Source: an uncultured Collinsella sp.
GTDB taxonomy: Bacteria > Actinomycetota > Coriobacteriia > Coriobacteriales > Coriobacteriaceae
Direction of reading: 5' to 3'
Assembly: GCA_905199225.1 (NCBI GenBank)
Contig: CAJKFS010000005.1
Location: 1 to 64,000, forward strand
DNA length: 64,000 nucleotides
In this document: positions 25,754-34,342 of the stretch, in pieces
Layout: each line of letters begins with the position of its first letter
Position numbering within the stretch: the stretch's first letter is position 1
Translations under genes and position numbers: made by a program
The notes under the pieces: model-generated
Seen by the model: the letters and a program-made list of their open reading frames with translations, nothing else
The model's database searches: none
Told to the model about the DNA's origin: nothing

Positions 25754-27444
25754 TCGTACCCGTTAAGTTTACCTACGCCTCGCGCGACCTGTGGTTCGAT
25801 CCGCAGGATCTGGATATCCTCGAGGCCGATTATGCCATTTGCTCCACTGAGCGCGGAACCGAGATCGGCCTGGTCACGGCCGATCCCTTCGAGGTGCCGC
25901 AAGATGAGATCGGTCAGCCGCTCAAGCCCGTGCTGCGCGTGGCGAGCGACATCGACCTGCAGCTTGCCGATGACCTGGCCATCCAGGGCGACGAGGCCAT
26001 GGTCGACTTCCGCCGCCTGGTCAAGGAGCTCGACCTCGAGATGAAGCCGGTGGGCGTCGAGTACCTGTTTGGCGGCGAGAAGGCCGTGTTCTACTTTGCA
26101 GCCGAGGAGCGCGTCGATTTTCGCCAGCTCGTCAAGGACCTGTCCTCGACGCTGCACATTCGCGTCGACATGCGCCAGATCGGCGTGCGCGACGAGACTC
26201 GCCTGGTGGGCGGCTATGCCCAGTGCGGACAGGAGCTCTGCTGCACGCGCTTTGGCGGACAGTTTGAGCCCGTCTCGATCCGCATGGCAAAAGAGCAGGA
26301 CCTGCCGCTCAACTCATCCAAGATTAGCGGCGTCTGCGGCCGCTTGATGTGCTGCCTGCGCTATGAGTTCGAGGCGTACAAGGACTTTAAGAGCCGCGCG
26401 CCCAAAAAGAAGACGCTTATCGATACGCCGCTCGGCAAGGCGCGCATCCAGGAATATGACACGCCGCGTGAGCAGCTGGTGCTGCGCTTGGAGAACGGCA
26501 AAGTCTTTAAGGTCAACCTAGCCGATATGACGTGCTCGGAGGGCTGCAAAAAGAAGGCCGCCGAGCAGGGCTGCAACTGCCGCCCCGACTGCGTGACGCG
26601 CGACGTGCTCGAGCGCATCGAGTCGCCCGAGATGCGCCTGGCGCTCATGGAGCTCGATCGCGAAAACGGCGTCGATGTGGGCGATGGCCTGTCGAGCGCC
26701 GACCGTCTTGCCGGCACGTCGATGCCCAAGCGCCGTCGTCGCGATGCCGATTCCGATGCCCGCGCTGCTCAGAGCCAGGGCGAGGGCCGTGGCCGCGGAA
26801 AGGGCCGTGGTAAGGCCGAGACACCCGAGGCCGAGGAGGCCGCCGGTGGCCGTCGTCGTCGCAAGCGCGCGGGCTCGGGCGATGCCGGTGAGACCGCTCC
26901 CGCAGGCAAGAATTCCCCCCGCGAGCGCGAGGTTCAGCAACCCCAGCAGCAGAATCGCGGCGGTGGCATGAATCCCACGCGCCGTCGTCGCCGTCATCTG
27001 TCGAGCGAGGAGCGCGAGGACGCCTTCCGCGCCGCAGCTGCTCGCGAGGCTGGTGCCGCTTCCAAGGGCCCCTCGGCCTCCGATGCGCCTGCCGACAAGG
27101 GCGGCAAGTCACGTGGCGAGGAGGAGCGCGCGCCGCGTCCGCGCCGTCGCCATTCCTCGGGCGCGCAACAGAAGCCCTCAGTGCCCTCCGTGGCCGATCA
27201 GGTCTCGGATGGCGAGGTCAAGGTCACGCGCCGTCGTCCCGGAGATGGCGGGGGAGCGGCTGCCAAGGCTTCGCGTGGCGCCGCTCGCGACGAGCGCGAG
27301 CCGCGCGAGGATCGCGGTGGCGAGGGCTCGGCCGACCAGGGTCAAAAGCGCCGTCGCCGTCGCCGTTCCCGCAAGCCGCGCCAGGATGGTGGCGAGGGCT
27401 CGACCCCGTCTTCGTCCGCACCACAACCGCCCGCCGGCGAATAA
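25744..27444 (+). CDS. ricT: RicT/YaaT-like PSP1-domain protein with Arg-rich tail
   Basis: A 566-residue protein. Residues 1-280 are the PSP1 domain of RicT (YaaT), which in Bacillus forms an iron-sulfur complex with RicA and RicF and directs RNase Y maturation. The Cys-containing signatures CGQELCCTRFG and CGRLMCCLRYE are present, along with a further cluster (CSEGCKKKAAEQGCNCRPDC). Residues from about 320 onward are a disordered, Arg/Gly/Ala-rich tail with repeated RRRRR blocks, suited to binding RNA. This doubles the usual length of about 275. The ATG overlaps the end of holB. Confidence 0.9.
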   Translation: MPLVVPVKFTYASRDLWFDPQDLDILEADYAICSTERGTEIGLVTADPFEVPQDEIGQPLKPVLRVASDIDLQLADDLAIQGDEAMVDFRRLVKELDLEMKPVGVEYLFGGEKAVFYFAAEERVDFRQLVKDLSSTLHIRVDMRQIGVRDETRLVGGYAQCGQELCCTRFGGQFEPVSIRMAKEQDLPLNSSKISGVCGRLMCCLRYEFEAYKDFKSRAPKKKTLIDTPLGKARIQEYDTPREQLVLRLENGKVFKVNLADMTCSEGCKKKAAEQGCNCRPDCVTRDVLERIESPEMRLALMELDRENGVDVGDGLSSADRLAGTSMPKRRRRDADSDARAAQSQGEGRGRGKGRGKAETPEAEEAAGGRRRRKRAGSGDAGETAPAGKNSPREREVQQPQQQNRGGGMNPTRRRRRHLSSEEREDAFRAAAAREAGAASKGPSASDAPADKGGKSRGEEERAPRPRRRHSSGAQQKPSVPSVADQVSDGEVKVTRRRPGDGGGAAAKASRGAARDEREPREDRGGEGSADQGQKRRRRRRSRKPRQDGGEGSTPSSSAPQPPAGE

Positions 27445-27507
27445 CGCCCGCGAGCGGATTTAGCCCGCCTTGCCCCGAGCGCATCGGGGTATCATAGCGC
27501 CGAATCA

Positions 27508-27543
27508 ACAACCCTCCCTGCGACCGAACGTAGGGAGGGTTGT
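27508..27543 (+). promoter_or_regulatory. Perfect 12-bp hairpin masking the comF ribosome-binding site
   Basis: Arms 27508-27519 and 27532-27543 are exact complements. The right arm contains AGGGAGGGT, which is the only Shine-Dalgarno for the TTG at 27547. A TATCAT -10-like box is at 27490, so transcription could begin at or just before the hairpin. There is no T-run. Confidence 0.6.
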
Positions 27544-27546
27544 GTC

Positions 27547-28353
27547 TTGAAGAACCATCTGAACATATTGAGCTGTCTGCAGGGTGCCGGTGCCCTACCG
27601 TTTGCGGACGAATTGCTACCGTTTGCCGAGCGGGTGGCACGCGAGGCGCTCGAGGCATTGTCGCCAACACGATGTGCCGGCTGCGAGCGCGCCGGTGCGC
27701 TTATTTGCCAAGACTGCCTGGCTGCGCTCACGCTCATCGACCCACGTCATAGCTGCACCCGATGCGGCGCCCCGTTTGGGGATTTGCTGTGCACTGAGTG
27801 TTCGGTCGAGGGCACGTCCTCGGCAATGGCGGAGGCGCTCGACCGCTGCCTGGCGTGCGCCGTCTATGCGCATCCGCTGCCGCGCATCATTAAAGCGTAC
27901 AAGGATGCGGGTGAGCGACGCCTGGCGCCGTATCTGGCAGAGCTGCTATACGACACCGCCTTACATGCCCAGGTCGCGGCACCCGAACGCTTAGGCGGTG
28001 TGTTGTCCGGCGCCGATGCAGTGGTGTTTGTGCCCGCGACGGCGGCGGCGTTTCGGCGACGCGGCTTCGATCATATGGAGGCCATTGCGCGCCCATTTTG
28101 CGAGCTGTCGGGTGTTCCCCTGCTCGATGCTCTCGTCAAGTACGGGCATGGCGACCAGCGAGAACTCGGTCGTAAGGAGCGCCGCGAGCGTGCCCAAGGC
28201 ATGTACGAGACGGTTGAGGGCGTGCACGGCCGCCGCCTGCTGCTTATCGATGACGTTATCACCACGGGCGCGACGATGGCCGCGGCTTCGGCGGAACTCA
28301 AGCGCGCCGGTGCTGCGGCAGTCGATGGCCTCGCTATCGCACGCGTTTGGTAG
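27547..28353 (+). CDS. ComF-family phosphoribosyltransferase-like protein
   Basis: A 268-residue protein. The N-terminal half has a zinc-finger set (CAGCERAG, CQDC, CTRCGAPFGDLLCTEC). The C-terminal half is a type I phosphoribosyltransferase fold with the PRPP loop LLLIDDVITTGATM. ComF proteins assist uptake of single-stranded DNA during natural transformation, though many relatives have unknown roles. The TTG at 27547 follows an AGGGAGGG held in a hairpin. The next gene starts ten bases after the stop. Confidence 0.9.
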   Translation: MKNHLNILSCLQGAGALPFADELLPFAERVAREALEALSPTRCAGCERAGALICQDCLAALTLIDPRHSCTRCGAPFGDLLCTECSVEGTSSAMAEALDRCLACAVYAHPLPRIIKAYKDAGERRLAPYLAELLYDTALHAQVAAPERLGGVLSGADAVVFVPATAAAFRRRGFDHMEAIARPFCELSGVPLLDALVKYGHGDQRELGRKERRERAQGMYETVEGVHGRRLLLIDDVITTGATMAAASAELKRAGAAAVDGLAIARVW

Positions 28354-28363
28354 GGGTGATTTT

Positions 28364-29473
28364 GTGGCAGTGAAGATGGCGCGGTGTGACGAGCCGACAG
28401 ACGAACAGCTAGCGGCTTCCGTAATCCTAACAGGCGCCTCGGCGCTACGCATGCTGCGCGCCGAGCGCCGGCAGATGGGCTACATCGGCTGGAAGGACCT
28501 TGAGCCCGATGAAGAGCGCCGCGTGCTGTGTACGTCATCGCCTTCGACCGAGGATATCTATCTTCCCGACCTGGTGCGAATTGGAGCCAAAAGCGGCGAG
28601 GTGCAAGAAGATCTGTGCTTGCTGGTGGGATCTGCGGCGCAGCGCCGACGCATGTCTGGCGTGGGCTGGTCCGTGTGTTCCGGGTTGCCTGCCGGCTCGA
28701 TTCTAGAGGTGGAACCGGGGGTGTACAGCCTATCTCCCGAGTCCCTTTGTGTTGCCGTCGCCCGCGAGGTCGGCTGTATCCAGGCGTTTGCCCTGGCCCA
28801 GGAACTATGCTCTAAGATTTCACTGAGCGACCGCGGGAAGTATCTGCCTCCCTACACCTCGCCTGTCGTGAACAAATTGGCAAAGGACAAAGACCAGCCG
28901 CCAGATGTCGGTTACTTTGAGGTCGAGTCCGTGCTGACACCCGATTGCCTGGTAGATTACCTCGCGGCATGCAAGGGGAGCGCGGCCAAGCAGCTGCGGC
29001 GGCTGTGTCCCTATCTGTCGGAAAACCTGCGTTCACCCATGGAGTGCATCATGCTTGCCATGTTTTCGCTTCCGTTTTCCTATGGCGGATTTGCCTGTGG
29101 TCCCTTTAAGACCGACTACAAGATCGAGTTCAACGACCGTGCACAGGCGATCTCGGGGATGCCGCATGCGGTTTGCGATGCCTTTCAGGAAGCAGCCCGG
29201 TTTGACTTGGAATACAACGGTGAGCTGGGCCATTCCTCTCGGAGGGGACGTATCCATGATGAAAAGCGCAACACGGGCTTGATTACTATGGGAATCGAGG
29301 TCGCGACGGTCAACAACGAAATGCTCTGTGACATGGAAGCGATGGAAGCACTCGCATGGCGCATCCACCAGCGCATGGGTAAGCGATATCGCAACCGTGT
29401 TGACGCTCGCAGAAAGAAACAAGAGGCGCTATTTAACACACTGCGGGCGTGTTTTGGGCTTAAACCCGCCTAA
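28364..29473 (+). CDS. Unrecognised protein with nuclease-like C-terminal domain
   Basis: A 369-residue protein that I cannot assign to a family. The GTG at 28364 has AGGGGTG five bases upstream; an ATG at 28376 is an alternative. The C-terminal third reads FDLEYNGELGHSSRRGRIHDEKRNTGLITMGIEV, which has the spacing of PD-(D/E)xK nuclease-like domains seen in DUF559 and AbiEi-linked proteins (acidic E-Y-[DN]-G, then H, then D-x-x-R-x-x-x-L). It is followed by a basic helix (RIHQRMGKRYRNRVDARRKKQ). The N-terminal two thirds contain a region PSTEDIYLPDLVRIGAKSG but no clear domain. It directly follows comF, so the two may be co-transcribed. No catalytic Lys is certain. Confidence 0.75.
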   Translation: MAVKMARCDEPTDEQLAASVILTGASALRMLRAERRQMGYIGWKDLEPDEERRVLCTSSPSTEDIYLPDLVRIGAKSGEVQEDLCLLVGSAAQRRRMSGVGWSVCSGLPAGSILEVEPGVYSLSPESLCVAVAREVGCIQAFALAQELCSKISLSDRGKYLPPYTSPVVNKLAKDKDQPPDVGYFEVESVLTPDCLVDYLAACKGSAAKQLRRLCPYLSENLRSPMECIMLAMFSLPFSYGGFACGPFKTDYKIEFNDRAQAISGMPHAVCDAFQEAARFDLEYNGELGHSSRRGRIHDEKRNTGLITMGIEVATVNNEMLCDMEAMEALAWRIHQRMGKRYRNRVDARRKKQEALFNTLRACFGLKPA

Positions 29474-29506
29474 CAATGCTCTGAAACAGGGGGTTGGATA
29501 TATGCT

Positions 29507-29727
29507 TTGGCCAAAATATAGCAAATATGAATACTGCCACAAATTCAGTAACAGCAAAATCAGGGATTTTGGGACTGGAAGATGGGGTAAATTAGAAAGT
29601 TATTAAACAAATGTGGAATATCCTGGCATCAATCTGACGTTATAGAGCGTGAAAACAGCTTGCAGAGCCAAAAACTCCTGCTACTAAATTGGCAACAGTA
29701 CTCATATTTGCTATATTTTGGCCACGG
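29507..29727. mobile_element. MITE-like element, copy B
   Basis: A 221-base AT-rich non-coding element with inverted ends at 29507-29555 and 29678-29727 (shared blocks CAAATATGA and CAGTACTCATATTTGCT). The right end closely matches 15172-15220, and the interior shares a CAATCTG...ACGTTA block with copy A. It starts 33 bases after the stop of the nuclease-like gene. Confidence 0.65.
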
Positions 29728-30204
29728 CGCCCTAAGACGGGTGTGTTGGGGCTTTCCATAGGGGAGCGACGGGCTCAATCAGAGCACGTGCGGCCCGTCC
29801 TGACCTGCGAAATCTGTACTCGCGATGCGAATAACGCCCCTAACCTTAAACTTTATCTTGAACTTAGCTATAATGCGCTACGTTCCTGCCAGGCTGTGGT
29901 TGCGGACGGACGAAATGCCCATCCTAGTCCAAGACAGACGCGGTCAAAGGGATCCACGTAAGCGACCGCGTGCGCGCGGCGCGATCATGGCGCGTCCTAG
30001 ATGTAAGCCGCACCGTCCGTTCTACTTTCTTTGGGGCAATACCGCCTCGCGGGCGAGCGGGCCAGTCGTGAAGGTGGCTACGGCCTCCCGAGCAAACACC
30101 CCGGTGCGCAAGTGTGGGGTCAAATACCAGGTCAGCTGGTGGGAACACCCGTTATTCCGCGCAACGCACGGATTGTATACGACACAGAAGGCAGGGTAGT
30201 GGAC
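29728..30204 (+). promoter_or_regulatory. Long upstream region with TATAAT box before the lipoprotein gene
   Basis: A perfect TATAAT lies at 29869-29874, with TTAAAC at 29846-29851 as a weak -35 at 17 bases. If used, the transcript would have a leader of about 325 bases before 30205. A hairpin joins GACGCGGTC near 29938 with GCGACCGCG near 29962. I compared it by eye with SRP, 6S, tmRNA, RNase P and T-box signatures and recognised none. No gene is seen. Confidence 0.4.
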
Positions 30205-31230
30205 ATGGTGAGGGGCAGCTTGATGCACGCGGCTCGGTTAGGTGCTGGGACCGCGGCGGTCATTGCCGTATTGGGTTTGAGCGGATGCGCGTTCAATCCA
30301 CTGTCCACGTTCACGACGCCTACGATCGACCAGATCGAGTGCGAGACCGTTACCCCTACGGTGTCGGACGATGCCCTGGTCACTCCAGGTACCCTGACGG
30401 TTGCCCTCGATACCTCCGATGCCCCGCAGGCCATGCAGGGCGCCGATGGTAACCTCACGGGCTACGCGGTCGATGCTGCCCGCGCCCTTGCAAGCCGTAT
30501 GGGCCTTAAGGTTGCCTTCGTCGATGCGTCTTCTGCCGATTCCGCGCTTGGCGACAAAAAGGCCGACATCTTCATTGGCGACATCAATTCCACGGATGGT
30601 GACATCAGCACGCTTGGTACTTGCCTGTACGACGCTGCGGCAGTGTTTGGGAAGACAAGCGACGGCGAGTCGCTGAGCGTTTCCACCGAAACACTTAACA
30701 CCGCTACCCTGGGCGTTCAGACCTCCTCGGCCTCGCAGGAAGCGCTCGCCAAGCAGAGTATCACGGCCAACCAAAAGACCTTCTCCAACATCAACGAGTG
30801 CTTTGAGGCGCTCGAGTCCGGCGAGATCGACTACGTGATTTGCGACTCCACGGCTGGCGGCTACCTTGCACGCCTGATGAGCCAGATCTCTTACGTCGGC
30901 GCGCTCGAGACGCCCTCGACGCTCGACGTCGCGGGCCTCGCGGCCAACGACGAGCTATGCCGTGCCGTGAGCGATGCCCTCGACGGTATTACGGCCGACG
31001 GCACGCTCGAGGCGGTCCACTGCGTCTGGTACGGCACGATGCCCTACGACCTCACCACTAAGACGGTTTCGGGCGCTAACGTGCAGCCGGGCGACTCTGA
31101 GTCCAGCGAGACCACATCCTCCGGCAGCGAATCCTCCGATTCCAACAATGAGACCGCATCCTCCGAAGACAAATCGTCCAGCCAGGAAGGCACCATCACC
31201 GACGACGACATTAACAAGCTTAATAGCTAG
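30205..31230 (+). CDS. Solute-binding lipoprotein, family 3 (amino-acid type)
   Basis: A 341-residue exported lipoprotein. The signal peptide ends in the lipobox LSGC (Cys about residue 24). The mature part contains the family 3 binding-protein pattern: GTLTVALDTSDAPQAM, GNLTGYAVDAARALASRMGLKVAFV, DIFIGDIN and SGEIDYVICDS. A Ser/Glu-rich tail of about 45 residues ends the protein. Such proteins bind amino acids or similar solutes for ABC import, but no permease or ATPase gene is adjacent, so it may be an orphan or a sensor. ATGs at 30205 and 30223 are both possible; the second has GAGGGG seven bases upstream. Confidence 0.88.
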   Translation: MVRGSLMHAARLGAGTAAVIAVLGLSGCAFNPLSTFTTPTIDQIECETVTPTVSDDALVTPGTLTVALDTSDAPQAMQGADGNLTGYAVDAARALASRMGLKVAFVDASSADSALGDKKADIFIGDINSTDGDISTLGTCLYDAAAVFGKTSDGESLSVSTETLNTATLGVQTSSASQEALAKQSITANQKTFSNINECFEALESGEIDYVICDSTAGGYLARLMSQISYVGALETPSTLDVAGLAANDELCRAVSDALDGITADGTLEAVHCVWYGTMPYDLTTKTVSGANVQPGDSESSETTSSGSESSDSNNETASSEDKSSSQEGTITDDDINKLNS

Positions 31231-31547
31231 TTATTGCTAGGGGTGGCGTCTCCTATGCGCTAGGAGAGACGCCTCTTCACGGTTTCAACACGCATTGCCG
31301 GGCTTCCCCGATGGGGGAGCCCGGCTTTTTCATCCCAATAAAACCAGCAGGTCAAAGCCAATTTTCGGGACCAAATACAAAGTCGTCGTAGCCCTCCTAT
31401 AGCGCACTTTGCCACAGAAAAGTGCGAGACTTCGGTATGCGGTATCAAGCAATCGTTATTCGGGTCTTTGGGAATCCGCGTGATTAAATGCACGGCAATG
31501 GGTACATAGCCAGTACAGTAAGTCCCCGAGGCAGATTGGAGCCACGT
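31231..31547. other. Intergenic region with two hairpins
   Basis: It holds a hairpin at 31245-31273, the terminator at 31297-31331, and a small hairpin near 31406-31430 (GCACTTT with AAAGTGC). No gene is seen in this 317-base stretch. Confidence 0.5.
31297..31331 (+). terminator. Terminator after the binding-lipoprotein gene
   Basis: A 13-base left arm at 31297-31309 pairs with the arm ending at 31325 with one mismatch, followed by TTTTT. Confidence 0.85.
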
Positions 31548-32132
31548 ATGGATATCAAGGTTTCTGGACGCAAGACGACGGTAACCGATGCTCTGCGTGC
31601 GCATGTGGATGAGAAGATCGGCGAGGCGCTCAAGGTTTTCGATATCGAGCCCATGACGGTCGACGTTGTACTTCGCTATGAGAAGAACCCCTCGAACCCC
31701 AACCCGGCAATCGTCGAGGTTACGGTTCGTGCCCGCGGTTCGGTGATTCGCGTTGCCGAGCACGGCGCAGATATGTACGCCGCCATCGACCTCTCCGCCG
31801 ATAAGGTCACCCGCCAGCTGCGCAAGTTCAAGACCAAGGTCGTGGACAACCGCCAGGGCGGTGCCAGCGCAGCGGATGTCGCACCGGTCGAGCGCGTCGA
31901 GGATCTGGCCGACCTGCTGCTGCCCGAGGAGGAGGACGACCTGCTCGTCCGCGAGAAGGTCATCGATGTCACCCCGATGACTGAGGAGCAGGCGCTGGTG
32001 CAGACCGATCTGCTCGGCCACGACTTCTACGTGTTCGAGAACGCGACTACTGGCCTCATCAATGTGGTGTATCACCGTAAGAATGGTGGATATGGCATCA
32101 TCAAGCCCCGTATCGAAACGCTTGACGAGTAA
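31548..32132 (+). CDS. hpf: Ribosome hibernation promoting factor, long form
   Basis: A 194-residue cytoplasmic protein. The N-terminal domain (MDIKVSGRKTTVTDALRAHVDEKIG...) binds the 30S decoding region. The C-terminal domain (PMTEEQALVQTDLLGHDFYVFENATTGLINVVYHRKNGGYGII) is the dimerisation module that joins two ribosomes into 100S particles. Long-form HPF is the type of Firmicutes and Actinobacteria. The frame is open from 31488, but GGAG six bases before the ATG at 31548 fixes the start. A terminator follows. Confidence 0.96.
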   Translation: MDIKVSGRKTTVTDALRAHVDEKIGEALKVFDIEPMTVDVVLRYEKNPSNPNPAIVEVTVRARGSVIRVAEHGADMYAAIDLSADKVTRQLRKFKTKVVDNRQGGASAADVAPVERVEDLADLLLPEEEDDLLVREKVIDVTPMTEEQALVQTDLLGHDFYVFENATTGLINVVYHRKNGGYGIIKPRIETLDE

Positions 32133-32163
32133 AATACGTTAACTTGCATGAGTTAACGGCCGG

Positions 32164-32195
32164 CGGTCATCCCATGCGGATGGCCGCCTTTTTTA
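32164..32195 (+). terminator. Terminator after hpf
   Basis: An 11-base arm GGCGGTCATCC pairs with GGATGGCCGCC (one mismatch) around CATGC-type loop bases, followed by six T residues. Confidence 0.85.
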
Positions 32196-32212
32196 CGTAA
32201 GGAGTCGCTTTG

Positions 32213-33166
32213 ATGGACAAGGCTGCATCTACCGGCCATTCTGACCGCTGCCGCATCGTCGTCGATACCTGCTGCGACTTTAGCCCCGAGGTCGCCGCGA
32301 ACCTCGATGTCGATATCCTGGGTTTCCCCTTCATTATCGATGGCGAAGAGCGCACGGACGACATCTGGTCGAGCATCACACCCAAGGAGTTCTACGACCG
32401 CATGCGCGCCGGTGCCCGCGTGTCCACCTCGGCTGTGTCGCTCGGTCGCTATATCGAGTTCTTTACCGAGTGCGCCAAAGAGGGCACGCCCACGGTCTAC
32501 CTGTGCTTTACCTCGGCGTTGTCGTCGAGCTACAACTCCGCGTGCCAGGCGGCGGACGCCGTGCGCGCCGAGTATCCCGATTTTGAGCTGTACGTGGTCG
32601 ACAACGCTCTACCCTGTGCGACCGGCGCGCTCTTGGCGCTCGAGGCCGTGCGCCAGCGTTCGGCGGGACTGACCGCCAAGCAGCTGGTCGATTGGGCAAA
32701 CGAGGCAAAGACCTACGTCCACGGCTACTTTACGCTCGAGAGCTTCGACGCACTGGCTGCCGGCGGCCGCATTCCGCCCGCGGCGGCGCAGCTCACGGCA
32801 AAGCTCGATGTCAAGCCCGAGCTCTCCTACGACCTGGCCGGCTCGCTGTCGCTGATCGGCGTCAACCGCGGCCGCAAGAAGGCGCTCAAGTCCATTCTCA
32901 AGTCGTTCCGCGAGAACTACGTGCCCGACCGCACCATGCCCATCGCCATCATGACGGCCGATGCCGAAAAGGACGGCGACTGGCTCGAGGCCGCCATCCG
33001 CAAGGAGGAGGGCTGCGCCGACGTCACAATCATTCGCAGCTCCGTGGGCCCCACCATTGGCTCGCACGTGGGCCCCGGCATGGTGGCCTGCGCGTTTTGG
33101 GGTAAGAACCGCGCCGACAAAGCGTCGCTTTCCGACCGCATCGCCCGCCGCGTGCGCGGCGAGTAG
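32213..33166 (+). CDS. DegV-family fatty-acid-binding protein
   Basis: A 317-residue cytoplasmic protein of the DegV/FakB family, which binds a fatty acid and presents it to a kinase (FakA) for phospholipid synthesis. The family opening IVVDTCCDFSPEVAANLDVDILGFPFIIDGEE is present, followed by VSTSAVSLGRYIEFF and CFTSALSSSYNSA. The C-terminal half includes IRSSVGPTIGSHVGPGMVA, the lipid-pocket signature. ATG 32213 has AAGGAG upstream. No fakA is adjacent. Confidence 0.92.
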   Translation: MDKAASTGHSDRCRIVVDTCCDFSPEVAANLDVDILGFPFIIDGEERTDDIWSSITPKEFYDRMRAGARVSTSAVSLGRYIEFFTECAKEGTPTVYLCFTSALSSSYNSACQAADAVRAEYPDFELYVVDNALPCATGALLALEAVRQRSAGLTAKQLVDWANEAKTYVHGYFTLESFDALAAGGRIPPAAAQLTAKLDVKPELSYDLAGSLSLIGVNRGRKKALKSILKSFRENYVPDRTMPIAIMTADAEKDGDWLEAAIRKEEGCADVTIIRSSVGPTIGSHVGPGMVACAFWGKNRADKASLSDRIARRVRGE

Positions 33167-33257
33167 GCAGGCGCCGCGCCCGTTAGCGTCCGCAGCTCAA
33201 ACGCTGGCGCCGAGTATTCAACCTGGTAACAACACCCAACCCAAAAGGAAAGGTTTC

Positions 33258-34337
33258 ATGGCAAACAAGCTCTCCGTCGCATTCATCGGCACCGGAATCA
33301 TGGGTGCCCCCATCGCCGGCCACATCCTGGACGCCGGCTATCCCGTCACGGTCAACAACCGCACCAAGTCCAAGGCTGCCGCACTTGTCGAGCGCGGTGC
33401 CGTCTGGGCCGATACGCCGGCCGAGGCCGTGGCAAACGCCGATGTCGTCTTTACCATGGTGGGCTATCCCTCCGAGGTCGAGGAGCTCTACCTGGCGGGC
33501 GACGGCCTGCTGGCCTGCACCAAGCCGGGCGCGGTGCTGATCGACCTCACCACGAGCTCGCCTGAGCTCGCGCGCGACATTGCCGAGGCCGCCCAGGTCT
33601 CCGGCCGCATGGCGTTTGACTGCCCCGTCACCGGCGGCGAGTCGGGCGCGATCGCCGGCACGCTCACGGCTATCGTGGGCGCCACCGAGAACGACATCGC
33701 CCCGGTCCGCGACATCCTTGCCACCTTCGCCGCCAACATCTGCTGCTTCGACGGCGCCGGCAAGGGTCAGGCCGCCAAGCTCGCCAACCAGGTGTCGCTG
33801 GGCGCCTGCATGGTCGGCATGGCCGATGCCATGGCATTTGCCGAGCTCAACGGCCTGGATCTGGAGAAGACCCGCGAGATGATCTTGGGCGGCACCGGCA
33901 AGTCCGGCGCCATGGAGAGCCTGGCTCCCAAGGCGCTCGACGGCGACTACAAGCCCGGCTTTATGGTCGAGCACTTCATTAAGGACCTGCGCTTGGCGCT
34001 CGCCTATGCCGACGATCGCGAGCTTGCGCTGCCCGGTGCCGATGTGGCCTTTACGCTCTACGACATGCTCGACGCCATCGGTGGTGCCAAGCTGGGCACC
34101 CAGGCCATCACGGTCCTCTATAAGGAGGAGGCCGACGCCATCGCCGCCGGTCTGGACTGGTCGCAGTATCGTCCCGAGGAGCATGGTGCTCACGAGGAAG
34201 GCTGCGGTTGCGGCGAGCACGGCGACGACCATGAGTGCGGTTGCGGTCACCATCACGGCGAGGACCACGAGTGCTGCGGCGGCCACGGCCATGACGACGG
34301 CCACGAGTGCTGCTGCGGCCACCATCACGGGGAGTAG
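33258..34337 (+). CDS. 3-hydroxyisobutyrate dehydrogenase-like reductase with His/Cys-rich tail
   Basis: A 359-residue protein. Residues 1-300 form a complete beta-hydroxyacid dehydrogenase: NAD(P) loop FIGTGIMGAPIAGHI, the substrate motif FDCPVTGGESGAIAGTLT and the catalytic Lys region GAGKGQAAKLANQVS. Likely substrates are tartronate semialdehyde, 3-hydroxyisobutyrate or succinic semialdehyde, which cannot be resolved. From about residue 308 the protein carries roughly 50 residues almost wholly of His, Cys, Gly, Asp and Glu (for example ECGCGHHHGEDHECCGGHGH), which looks like a metal-binding appendage. AAAGG precedes the ATG. A membrane-protein gene starts six bases after the stop. Confidence 0.9.
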   Translation: MANKLSVAFIGTGIMGAPIAGHILDAGYPVTVNNRTKSKAAALVERGAVWADTPAEAVANADVVFTMVGYPSEVEELYLAGDGLLACTKPGAVLIDLTTSSPELARDIAEAAQVSGRMAFDCPVTGGESGAIAGTLTAIVGATENDIAPVRDILATFAANICCFDGAGKGQAAKLANQVSLGACMVGMADAMAFAELNGLDLEKTREMILGGTGKSGAMESLAPKALDGDYKPGFMVEHFIKDLRLALAYADDRELALPGADVAFTLYDMLDAIGGAKLGTQAITVLYKEEADAIAAGLDWSQYRPEEHGAHEEGCGCGEHGDDHECGCGHHHGEDHECCGGHGHDDGHECCCGHHHGE

Positions 34338-34342
34338 CGCCC

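Noticed and set aside
29825..30199. A 124-codon reading frame upstream of the lipoprotein gene
   Set aside because: It has no ribosome-binding site, an unnatural composition rich in Arg and Pro, and overlaps the probable promoter and leader.
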